The position numbers and the translations under genes are program-made. DNA of 9,918 nt from CAZTWC01 sp964617105 [NCBI: uncultured Myxococcia bacterium] (GTDB lineage Bacteria; CAZTWC01), in contig CAZTWC010000129.1 of NCBI GenBank assembly GCA_964617105.1, positions 1 to 9,918 of the forward strand, given 5' to 3'. Below the pieces are notes generated by a model, which saw only the letters and a program-made list of their open reading frames with translations, was not told the origin of the DNA and made no database searches. Shown piece by piece: positions 1 to 6,877 of the stretch (the stretch's first letter is position 1; every line of letters starts with the position of its first letter).

Positions 1-1801
1 GCTGGTCTATATCAGTGCCTTTGAAATCGGAAATATAATAGGCTAAAAGTTGCAGGGGAATTATAGTTACAAAGGGCCACAACAGAGGATGAGTTTTGGG
101 GATAAATATCGAAAAGTCGGCCAGAGCCTCCACCTCACTGTTACCCTCATCGGTCAATGCGATAACTATTCCTTTTCGGGCTTTAACTTCCTGCATATTA
201 CTGATAATTTTGCTGTAGATATCGTCTTTGGGAGCAATGATCACCACCGGCATTTTTTCGTCAATCAGGGCGATGGGTCCGTGTTTCATCTCTCCAGCCG
301 CATATCCCTCGGCATGGATATAAGATATTTCCTTTAGTTTTAACGCGCCTTCCAGGGCAATGGGATAATTAAGTCCTCTACCCAAATAAAGAGATGAATG
401 GGTATTGGTTAATTGCCGGGAGATCTCTTTTATTATCGAAGCTTCTTCCAGTTGCCGCTCCATTTTTAATGGGATCTCCCGTAAGTTTTCCAGCGGCGCA
501 TAATTTTTTTGGACAGAAACACTGCCCAAAATATCACCTAAACAGGCAGCGATCATCAACAGGCCGGCCAATTGGGTTGTAAAGGCTTTGGTCGAAGCCA
601 CCCCGATCTCGGGCCCGGCAAAGGTTAAGAAGCAGTAGTCGGATTCCCGGGCAATACTGGAGTCCATGACATTACAAATAGATAAAACTGTGGCTCCAGC
701 CTTTCGGGCTAGCCGCAGGGCAGCCAGAGTGTCAGCAGTTTCACCCGACTGGCTGATGACAATAAACAGAGTATCATTACCAATAAGAGGGTGGCGGTAA
801 ATAAATTCACTGGCCAAATCCACTTCAGCCGGAAGACGAAGAAAATGCTCAAAATAATATTTGCCGATCATGCCAGCATGAAAAGAGGTGCCGCAGGCGG
901 CCAAAGTAATCCGCCTAATCTTTTTTAACTCTTCCAGGGCGGGCAAATTTTCAATTAGCGCAGATTCAAAATGGCGGCTGCCCGTCATCCTTCCCTGGAT
1001 GGTATCCTGAATAGCACGGGGTTGTTCAAAGATCTCCTTTAGCATGAAATGCTTGAATCCGCCCTTTTCTGCCATCTCCGGAGTCCAGGAGATATGCCGG
1101 GATATTTTCTCTTTCACCCGCCCCTGAAAGTCAAAAATCCCCACCCTCTCGGAGGTGATCTCGGCGATCTCCCCCTCATCCATGAAAATAACCTCCCGGG
1201 TGTATTGCAACAGCGCCGGAATGTCAGAGGCCAGGAGATTATAGCCTTGAGCCAGGCCAATCACCAGGGGTGAAGCGTTTTTAATGGCTATCATCCGGTC
1301 AGGAAAACGGCTGGAGATAACTCCCAGGGCAAAAGAACCAACCAGTTTTTTAGCCGCTTTTAAAACCGCCTCTTTCAGGTTCTTACCCTTTTCTAATTCA
1401 ATTTCCACCAGCACAGCGATAACTTCAGTGTCAGTATCAGAGATGAAATTTATCCCCTGCGAAATCAACTGCTTCTTTAGTTCCAAATAATTTTCAATTA
1501 TACCGTTATGAACCAGGGCTACACTGCCATAACTTTGCGGATGGGCGTTTTTTTCGGTAGGAAGTCCATGGGTAGCCCAACGGGTGTGACCAATGCCGAT
1601 ATTGCCGATTATGGGGTCATTCCAAAGCGCTCTTTCCAGGTTATTCAGTTTTCCCGCCCGCTGAAGAGTGACCAACTGACCCTTCTGGTCTATAATTCCC
1701 ACTCCAGCAGAATCATATCCCCGGTATTCCAACTTCTTTAAGCCATCCAGCAAAAAGGGCACTGCATTTTCCGAGCCCAGATAACCTACAATACCACACA
1801 T
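1..1801 (-). CDS. glmS: Glutamine--fructose-6-phosphate aminotransferase (isomerizing), 3' end cut by window edge
   Basis: GlmS converts fructose-6-phosphate and glutamine to glucosamine-6-phosphate, the first step of UDP-GlcNAc synthesis, in the cytoplasm. Reverse-strand translation from the ATG at 1801 begins MCGIVGYLGSENAVPFLLDG, which puts the catalytic Cys at position 2 of a class II glutaminase domain (GHTRWATHG and HNGIIENY follow). Two SIS sugar-isomerase domains come next, with AACGTSFHAG, SQSGETADT and the late EGALKLKEISYIHAEGY and GEMKHGP motifs. The frame is open for 600 codons and runs off the edge at KGTDIDQ. The family norm is about 609 residues, so only about ten are missing. 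The start lies 5 bp after the glmU stop, with AGGA-like bases inside the glmU end serving as ribosome site. No glmS ribozyme can fit in that gap. Identification is secure. Confidence 0.97.
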   Translation of the reverse strand, partial: MCGIVGYLGSENAVPFLLDGLKKLEYRGYDSAGVGIIDQKGQLVTLQRAGKLNNLERALWNDPIIGNIGIGHTRWATHGLPTEKNAHPQSYGSVALVHNGIIENYLELKKQLISQGINFISDTDTEVIAVLVEIELEKGKNLKEAVLKAAKKLVGSFALGVISSRFPDRMIAIKNASPLVIGLAQGYNLLASDIPALLQYTREVIFMDEGEIAEITSERVGIFDFQGRVKEKISRHISWTPEMAEKGGFKHFMLKEIFEQPRAIQDTIQGRMTGSRHFESALIENLPALEELKKIRRITLAACGTSFHAGMIGKYYFEHFLRLPAEVDLASEFIYRHPLIGNDTLFIVISQSGETADTLAALRLARKAGATVLSICNVMDSSIARESDYCFLTFAGPEIGVASTKAFTTQLAGLLMIAACLGDILGSVSVQKNYAPLENLREIPLKMERQLEEASIIKEISRQLTNTHSSLYLGRGLNYPIALEGALKLKEISYIHAEGYAAGEMKHGPIALIDEKMPVVIIAPKDDIYSKIISNMQEVKARKGIVIALTDEGNSEVEALADFSIFIPKTHPLLWPFVTIIPLQLLAYYISDFKGTDIDQ

Positions 1802-1806
1802 AATCT

Positions 1807-3222
1807 CTATTCCTGCTCTCTGGACAATGTTTGTTTTCTTTTCTCCACATACCCCTCGATATTTTTTTGGCGGCAACGACTTATGGCCAGTGCTCCCGAA
1901 GGAACTTCATGGGTCACGGTAGCGCCGGCAGCAACGTAAGCATTCTTTTTCAAGTGTACCGGAGCCACCAGTTGAGTACCACTGCCAATAAACACTCCGT
2001 CATCAATAGTAGTAGGATGTTTATTAACCCCGTCATAATTACAGGTTATGGTGCCAGCGCCCACATTTACCCCTTCCCCGATGAAGGCATCACCCAGGTA
2101 GGATAGATGGTTGGCTTTACTGCCGAGCCCGATAGAGGTTTTCTTGGTTTCTACAAAATTACCCACATGCACCCGTTCCGCCAGATTGCTAGCCGGTCTC
2201 AAATGGCTGAAAGGCCCTAGTTTGACCTCTTTGCCAACCTTAGATGAATCAATCACCACATAGGGTTTCACCTGGACGTGATCCGCCACCTGGCTGTCCA
2301 TAATCACCACGCCGGTATCAAGGCGGCAATTTTCTCCAATAGTGGTATTACCTCGAAGATGAACATTGGGATAAATAACCGTATCTTTACCTATTTTCAC
2401 CTGCTGATCAATATAGGTAGAAGCCGGGTCCACCATGGTCACTCCAGCCTCCAAATGGACCTGGTTGATCCTTTCTCTCAGCAGGGCCGCCACCTGGGCC
2501 AACTCCGCCCGGGTATTTATACCCAGCATCAAACTCCCCTCACTTTTCTCTTCTATCCCCTTCACCTTACCCCCGGCTTGACGATATAACTTAATTAAAT
2601 CGGTAAGATAATATTCTCCTTTACTGTTCTGGTTGGATATCTTTGGTAATAATTCCCGCAGAACACTATCCTTTACCAGATAGATCCCCGGATTGACCTC
2701 CTTGATCTTTTTCTGTTCTTTGGTAAGTTCACTCTCCTCCACAATCTCCTTAATAAGACCGGCCCGATCCCGAACTATCCTGCCGTAACTATAGGGATTC
2801 TCTTTGCTGATAGTTACCATGAGCAGGGAATTCAAATTGCCGGCCGAGTCGATTTTATCCTGCATAGCCTCAACAAATTGAGGGGCGAAAAGGGGCACAT
2901 CGCCATAGAGAAGTAAAACCTGGCCATGTAACTCCAAAGAGGAGTTATCAAACACCTCTTTTACCGCATGGGCAGTGCCCAACTGTTCCCTTTGCTGCAC
3001 AAAAAGGATATTTTCTCGGGGAAAAATACGGCTTACTTCCGCCTTAACCTCGTCTGCCTGGTGTCCTACCACCACTATAACTTGCCGGCTTATTTCCAGG
3101 GCAATACGAATAGGATAGTAGATTAACGGCCGGCCGCAGACCTGGTGTAGAACTTTGGCTTTATGGGAGCGCATACGAGTGCTCTGACCGGCAGCCAGCA
3201 GAACAGTAGTGTCAATTTTCAT
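1807..3222 (-). CDS. glmU: Bifunctional GlmU: glucosamine-1-phosphate N-acetyltransferase / UDP-GlcNAc pyrophosphorylase
   Basis: GlmU acetylates glucosamine-1-phosphate and then couples it to UTP to give UDP-GlcNAc for peptidoglycan and LPS. Counting from the ATG at 3222 (471 residues; E. coli has 456), the N-terminal uridylyltransferase shows LAAGQSTRM (8-16), QREQLGTAHA (77-86), YGDVPLF (106-112) and NPGIYL (177-182). The second Gly of the usual GxGTRM loop is Ser here. From about residue 250 a left-handed beta-helix of hexapeptide repeats carries the acetyltransferase motifs: NFVETKK, KANHLSYLGDA with the catalytic His near 372, and GAGTITCNYDG. GTG at 3225 is directly upstream in frame. 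ATG is preferred because GAGGT at 3231-3235 is then 8 nt away rather than 5. It sits between an outer-membrane protein gene and glmS, with which it is almost certainly cotranscribed. Confidence 0.96.
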   Translation of the reverse strand: MKIDTTVLLAAGQSTRMRSHKAKVLHQVCGRPLIYYPIRIALEISRQVIVVVGHQADEVKAEVSRIFPRENILFVQQREQLGTAHAVKEVFDNSSLELHGQVLLLYGDVPLFAPQFVEAMQDKIDSAGNLNSLLMVTISKENPYSYGRIVRDRAGLIKEIVEESELTKEQKKIKEVNPGIYLVKDSVLRELLPKISNQNSKGEYYLTDLIKLYRQAGGKVKGIEEKSEGSLMLGINTRAELAQVAALLRERINQVHLEAGVTMVDPASTYIDQQVKIGKDTVIYPNVHLRGNTTIGENCRLDTGVVIMDSQVADHVQVKPYVVIDSSKVGKEVKLGPFSHLRPASNLAERVHVGNFVETKKTSIGLGSKANHLSYLGDAFIGEGVNVGAGTITCNYDGVNKHPTTIDDGVFIGSGTQLVAPVHLKKNAYVAAGATVTHEVPSGALAISRCRQKNIEGYVEKRKQTLSREQE

Positions 3223-3230
3223 CACATATT

Positions 3231-3235
3231 ACCTC
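3231..3235 (-). promoter_or_regulatory. Ribosome binding site of glmU (GAGGT)
   Basis: On the minus strand, GAGGT precedes the tandem GTG-ATG. It is 8 nt from the ATG at 3222 and 5 nt from the GTG at 3225, so it supports either start and slightly favours the ATG. Confidence 0.6.
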
Positions 3236-3268
3236 ATATACCTATTTTTAAAAATCTAACCCCCATTC

Positions 3269-4414
3269 TTACCAGGCCAGGGCAGTGGTAATCATTATAT
3301 TGACATTACTAGGATCTACTGTAGCGCCCTGGACTGCAGTGTTTTCATCCATCTCTGAGAGCAGAGATTGCTCCGGTTTGACCACCGGTGTTCTCACTAC
3401 CAAACCGGCTTTTAAAATCCACAGATCAAATAAAATACCAGCGGCTACATTGAGGCTGGTCAGGTGCTTGGATTCATCTCCCAGCCCTTTTATACCTTCG
3501 GCTTCAGCCACCAGGTTAATCAAATCCAGGGGAGAGAGAATTACCGAGGCACCGTAGCGAACCGCCTTGGAGGAGGTACCTTCTTTGGTTTGGTTTAACA
3601 TCATGTAATCCAGGTGAGCCTGCACCAAAATAAACTCCAGGTCGATGCCCGTGGAAACATAAGGAATAATACTGGCCATGCCATAGGTAAACCTGGTAGC
3701 CTGCAAAGGATTGTTATTAGACACTTTGGAGGCTTTTTCCTTGCCAGTGGGGAGATAAGTGTCAATTCCAAACACCAGGGCGATGGGGATTGTAGAACCT
3801 AAATAGGTAAAATGTTTGAGTCCCAGGCCCACGTTGCCCAGATAAAATTCAGAAATTTCCCCTCGGTTAAAACCTGCCATAGGGATCTCCAAATTGAAAC
3901 TGAGCGGCTTATAAATAGAGGGAAAACGCATCTCCGCCTTGGGAACAATTGAAAAAAGTATGGCGTCATCTTCCTCTTTTAAGGCTTTGGCCGCGATAGG
4001 CAAAACTTTTTGCAGTTTTTCAAACTCCTCCGGGGGCATATTTTTTTTAAAGGAGTCCTGAAATTCAGGTGGGACTTCATTTACCACATCATCGTAATCC
4101 ATGTTTTGTACTTTCTCAACATCCATCTCCTTCATGCTGTCCCGCAAAGCATCTCTGATCTCTTTTTTCTCCTGATCCGAAAATCCCTGCTTGTTAAAAG
4201 CGTCATCCAACATTTTGTCAACCATTTTCTTAGATGCGTTTTTCATGGGATTGATCTCTATCTCAATACCAAAGAAGTCCTCATTATTGGCATCACGGCC
4301 ATAAAATACTTGACCGTTCTCATAGTGACCTTCCCAGGAATCTCCTGCCATAACCAAATTGCTGATCATCGTAATGGTGAAAATCAAACTAAGCATCAAA
4401 GTAAATTTCTTCAT
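3269..4414 (-). CDS. Secreted, probable outer-membrane beta-barrel protein of unknown function
   Basis: Not recognised as a named family. The 381-residue product starts with a Sec signal peptide: MKK, a hydrophobic run, then V-M-A as a likely cleavage site after residue 23. Residues about 56-150 are highly charged, Met/Lys/Glu/Asp-rich and look helical, with the proline-flanked segment PPEFQDSFKKNMPPEEFEKL. From about 152 onward, alternating hydrophobic/polar strands dominate, and the chain ends in TALAW. A terminal aromatic residue is typical of Bam-inserted outer-membrane barrels. The stretch GNVGLGLKHF to YLPTGKE (193-226) resembles the strand-turn pattern of MetA-like barrel proteins (Phenol_MetA_deg), but this is only a resemblance. 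GAAGGA-type RBS lies at 4419-4424, 4 nt from the ATG. It follows apbE by 73 bp and precedes glmU by about 46 bp. The outer-membrane location is inferred. Confidence 0.85.
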   Translation of the reverse strand: MKKFTLMLSLIFTITMISNLVMAGDSWEGHYENGQVFYGRDANNEDFFGIEIEINPMKNASKKMVDKMLDDAFNKQGFSDQEKKEIRDALRDSMKEMDVEKVQNMDYDDVVNEVPPEFQDSFKKNMPPEEFEKLQKVLPIAAKALKEEDDAILFSIVPKAEMRFPSIYKPLSFNLEIPMAGFNRGEISEFYLGNVGLGLKHFTYLGSTIPIALVFGIDTYLPTGKEKASKVSNNNPLQATRFTYGMASIIPYVSTGIDLEFILVQAHLDYMMLNQTKEGTSSKAVRYGASVILSPLDLINLVAEAEGIKGLGDESKHLTSLNVAAGILFDLWILKAGLVVRTPVVKPEQSLLSEMDENTAVQGATVDPSNVNIMITTALAW

Positions 4415-4418
4415 TTTT

Positions 4419-4424
4419 TCCTTC
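4419..4424 (-). promoter_or_regulatory. Ribosome binding site of the outer-membrane protein gene (GAAGGA)
   Basis: On the minus strand GAAGGA is followed by AAAA and then the ATG at 4414. This fixes the start directly ahead of the signal peptide. Confidence 0.6.
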
Positions 4425-4487
4425 TTGATTTTATTTGTCCGTAATTTTAAGCACTATAATAAGGATTTGCTACACCAACATAATTTT

Positions 4488-5531
4488 TCATTTTACTCTA
4501 TTTTTATATAAATGTATAGGGCGTAATAGAGTGGTGATCTTTCTCATTCCTGTGGTATAAAATACTTTTCCTTCACTATTAACTATAAGTCCCTCAACCT
4601 CCGGCAAACTCTCCAGGAGTTTTATCCCCTCAGTTCCCATAATAAAAACACCGGTGGCCAAACCATCGGCACGCATGGCGTTGGGGCCAACTACGGTGGC
4701 GCTAATCGCCTTTCTACCCGGCCGCCCCTCTTTGGGATCGATAAGATGATGGTAACGTTCCCCTCCCTTTATGGCAAACCTTTCGTAATCACCGGAAGTT
4801 ACCACCGCTGTATCGGTAATAGCAATTTTGGCCAGTATTTTTCCCGATTCACGAGGATGCTGAACCCCCACTCGCCAGGGTGTACCTTTGGGTTTGCCAT
4901 CACGGTTACCAAACAGTTTTATGTCACCGCCGCCATAAACCAGGCCATGGGCAATACCATGCTTTTTGAGCATGGCCACTGCTCTGTCCAGGGCATATCC
5001 CTTGGCTATACCTCCCAGGTCCAGTTTCATCCCCTTTTTCTGCAGAGAAACACTTTTATGAGTAGAGTTCAGGAGCATTTTCCGATAATCAACTAAAGGC
5101 AATCTTTGGGCCAATAAAAGGTCAGAAGGGGGAGTGAATCCTGAGCGGTTGAATTTCCAAATTTTCCCCAAACCGGCGATGGTTATATCAAAAGCCCCTT
5201 CAGTCAGTTGCGATATTCTCTTGGCCTCCAAGAGCAAATCAAACAACTCAGCCTCCACTTTAACCGGGCCGAGATGAGCCTGCTGATTTACCTGATTCAA
5301 CCGGCTATTTTTTTTATATAAACTGAGCAGATTCTGAAGCCGTTCAATTTCTTGGAAAGCAGCCTCAATGGCGTCAGCCACCTGTTTTTCCCCTTTACCC
5401 AGGGCAATAATCTGAAAAATAGTTCCCATATAAGGCCGGGAGAGTTCCTGACGCTTCAAAGTCTGGCTCCAACCCAAATTTGCCGTAAGAAGAAGGAGAA
5501 GAAAAACAATAATGATCAGGTCTCTAGGCAT
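4488..5531 (-). CDS. apbE: FAD:protein FMN transferase, ApbE family, with signal peptide
   Basis: ApbE cleaves FAD and attaches FMN covalently to a Thr/Ser of exported redox proteins such as Rnf and Nqr subunits. The 347-residue protein opens with MPRDL and a strong hydrophobic core (5-19), giving a Sec signal peptide with likely cleavage near WSQ (21-23). No lipobox Cys is seen, so it should be a soluble or barrel-tethered periplasmic form rather than a lipoprotein. Family motifs follow in order: RPYMGT (32-37), FDITIAGLGKIWKF (114-127), DLGGIAKGYALD (171-182), VTSGDYERF (244-252), HHLIDPKEGRP (261-271) and MRADGLATG (286-294), the metal/FAD-site region. Length matches the family. A GAGGT-type RBS precedes the ATG. 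It is first in the apparent run with the outer-membrane protein, glmU and glmS. No Rnf/Nqr target is encoded here, so its acceptor is unknown. Confidence 0.95.
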   Translation of the reverse strand: MPRDLIIIVFLLLLLTANLGWSQTLKRQELSRPYMGTIFQIIALGKGEKQVADAIEAAFQEIERLQNLLSLYKKNSRLNQVNQQAHLGPVKVEAELFDLLLEAKRISQLTEGAFDITIAGLGKIWKFNRSGFTPPSDLLLAQRLPLVDYRKMLLNSTHKSVSLQKKGMKLDLGGIAKGYALDRAVAMLKKHGIAHGLVYGGGDIKLFGNRDGKPKGTPWRVGVQHPRESGKILAKIAITDTAVVTSGDYERFAIKGGERYHHLIDPKEGRPGRKAISATVVGPNAMRADGLATGVFIMGTEGIKLLESLPEVEGLIVNSEGKVFYTTGMRKITTLLRPIHLYKNRVK

Positions 5532-5573
5532 AAATTACCTCTTGCTCAGCCATTACTGAAAAATTGAATTTAT

Positions 5574-5602
5574 CTTATAAATGCCATTAGAAAAAAAATG
5601 AA
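5574..5602 (-). promoter_or_regulatory. Candidate sigma70-type promoter for apbE and downstream genes
   Basis: On the minus strand TTCATT (5602-5597) is followed by a 17 nt spacer and TATAAG (5579-5574). The -10 matches consensus at 5 of 6 positions and the -35 at 3 of 6. A start near 5567 would leave a leader of about 36 nt that contains the RBS. Read by eye; a TTGACT at 5629-5624 is an alternative -35 but lacks a good -10. Confidence 0.35.
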
Positions 5603-5629
5603 CCTATCCACTATCTACAGTGAAGTCAA

Positions 5630-5668
5630 GGGAAAGTTATTGCAAATCTGTCTGAAAACGGCTAAGTT
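5630..5668 (+). promoter_or_regulatory. Candidate promoter for the REC-PP2C gene (sigma70-like, or sigma54-like)
   Basis: TTGCAA (5640-5645), 17 nt and TAAGTT (5663-5668) form a weak sigma70 pattern placing the start near 5675. The same TTGCA also reads as a sigma54 -12 element. A GG pair at 5630-5631 is 10 nt before the GC at 5642-5643, but the -24 box is otherwise poor. The two readings cannot be separated from sequence alone. Confidence 0.25.
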
Positions 5669-5685
5669 TTCAAGAATGAAAAGAA

Positions 5686-5690
5686 GGGAG
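5686..5690 (+). promoter_or_regulatory. Ribosome binding site setting a GTG start (GGGAG)
   Basis: GGGAG lies 5 nt before the GTG at 5696. No in-frame ATG nearby would keep the complete receiver domain, which begins at residue 10, so GTG is the start. Confidence 0.7.
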
Positions 5691-5695
5691 TAAAA

Positions 5696-6877
5696 GTGGC
5701 AGACTTATTTAAACGGGAAAAGGTAAAAATATTGGTGGTGGAAGACTCACGCTCGCTGAGGTTTTTGCTGACTCACCTACTGGAACAGCATGGCTATGAT
5801 GTGGACGCAGCGGAAAACGGCAGTAAAGGTCTGGAGAAATACCGGCAGGGAGAATACGACCTGATCCTTTCCGATATTATGATGCCCGAGATGAATGGTA
5901 TCGAGATGTGCGAACATATCAAAGGAGATCCAAAAGAAGGCAGTGTGTTTTTTATCTTTCTTTCCACCCTGAAAGACCTGGAGGACAGGATAAAAGGGAT
6001 TGAAACCGGCGCAGACGACTATCTTGTAAAGCCCTTTGACAACCGGGAGTTAATGGCCAAGATAAATGCTGGCGCCCGAATTATAAAACTGCAGCGGCAA
6101 TTGGAGGAAAAAAATCGGGAATTGACCTATCTTAACGATCTCCTCTCAGAAGAGTTAGAAGCCGCCATGCAGATTCATCTCTCTCTCTTTCCCCGACAAA
6201 TCTCCAACCTGCCTGGAGCCAAGGTAGAAGCCCGGTTTAAGCCCATGCCCTATTTGGGCGGAGACTTTTACGAGGTGCTCACCATAAATCAAGACCTGGT
6301 GGCAATATTTACCGCCGATGTTTCCGGTCATGGTTTTGCCGCTACCTATATTGGCAATATCCTCAGGCAAATATTCAGAGAACACTACTCTCAACTTGTA
6401 AGTCCGGCACAGTTGATGACCAGGATCAACCAGCAATTCAAGCAGAGTATCACCACCTTTGATTTTGCCACCGCTTTTTATGGAATTCTGGATAGCAAAA
6501 GCAATCTATTCCATTATGTGCGGGCTGGAGCGCCTATAGTTCCGGTGATTAAATCCCTAAAAGAAGACCTCATTTTTCTGGAAGATAACAACCCGGCCAT
6601 CGGCGCTATTTCTATGACCGAGTATCAGGAGCAAACCATCCAGTTATCCCCCGGCGATATAGTATTTCTATACAGTGACGGGGTGACAGAAACCAAATCT
6701 CCGGATGATCAATTTTTCGGTGAAGAGCGGCTGTTCAAAATTTTGCAGGATACTAAAATCAAAGGGGTGAAGGAGAAAATCCAGGCGGTTATGACGGAGG
6801 TGGACCGCTTCAAGGGCAACTGTCCCTTTTCCGATGATATCACCCTGTTGGGATTAGAAATTTATGACCAGGATTAG
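5696..6877 (+). CDS. Response regulator with PP2C-type (RsbU/SpoIIE-like) serine/threonine phosphatase output
   Basis: A 393-residue signalling protein. Residues 10-125 form a receiver domain with the acidic pair E16-D17, phospho-acceptor D60 (in SDIMMPEMNG), switch Ser90 and K112 (VKPF). A helical, probably coiled-coil linker (about 128-160) leads to a PPM/PP2C domain with GGDFYE (188-193), ADVSGHG (207-213), YSDGVTE (326-332) and SDDITLL (379-385). These supply the metal-binding aspartates D190, D208, D328 and D381. In the family, receiver phosphorylation by a histidine kinase activates dephosphorylation of an anti-sigma-factor antagonist or similar phosphoprotein. Neither a kinase nor an STAS/RsbW partner is in the window. 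The start is GTG, set by GGGAG at 5686-5690 five nt upstream. The gene is divergent from apbE and converges on the DpdA-like gene, with stops overlapping by 4 bp. Confidence 0.95.
   Translation: MADLFKREKVKILVVEDSRSLRFLLTHLLEQHGYDVDAAENGSKGLEKYRQGEYDLILSDIMMPEMNGIEMCEHIKGDPKEGSVFFIFLSTLKDLEDRIKGIETGADDYLVKPFDNRELMAKINAGARIIKLQRQLEEKNRELTYLNDLLSEELEAAMQIHLSLFPRQISNLPGAKVEARFKPMPYLGGDFYEVLTINQDLVAIFTADVSGHGFAATYIGNILRQIFREHYSQLVSPAQLMTRINQQFKQSITTFDFATAFYGILDSKSNLFHYVRAGAPIVPVIKSLKEDLIFLEDNNPAIGAISMTEYQEQTIQLSPGDIVFLYSDGVTETKSPDDQFFGEERLFKILQDTKIKGVKEKIQAVMTEVDRFKGNCPFSDDITLLGLEIYDQD

Noticed and set aside
1802-1806. glmS riboswitch-ribozyme upstream of glmS
   Set aside because: Only 5 bp separate glmU and glmS, so no RNA of that size fits. 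glmS is translated from the glmU transcript.
3244-3255. Perfect AT palindrome ATTTTTAAAAAT between the outer-membrane protein gene and glmU
   Set aside because: An all-AT 12-mer is common by chance in such spacers and has no GC stem to act as a terminator.
4010-4444. 144-codon plus-strand open frame
   Set aside because: It is antisense to the outer-membrane protein gene, which has a signal peptide, RBS and coherent structure. The plus-strand product is a composition artefact rich in His, Phe and Ile.
4415-4487. Separate promoter for the outer-membrane protein gene
   Set aside because: TATTAT and TAAAAT hexamers are present, but no acceptable -35 or extended -10 accompanies them. Read-through from apbE is simpler.
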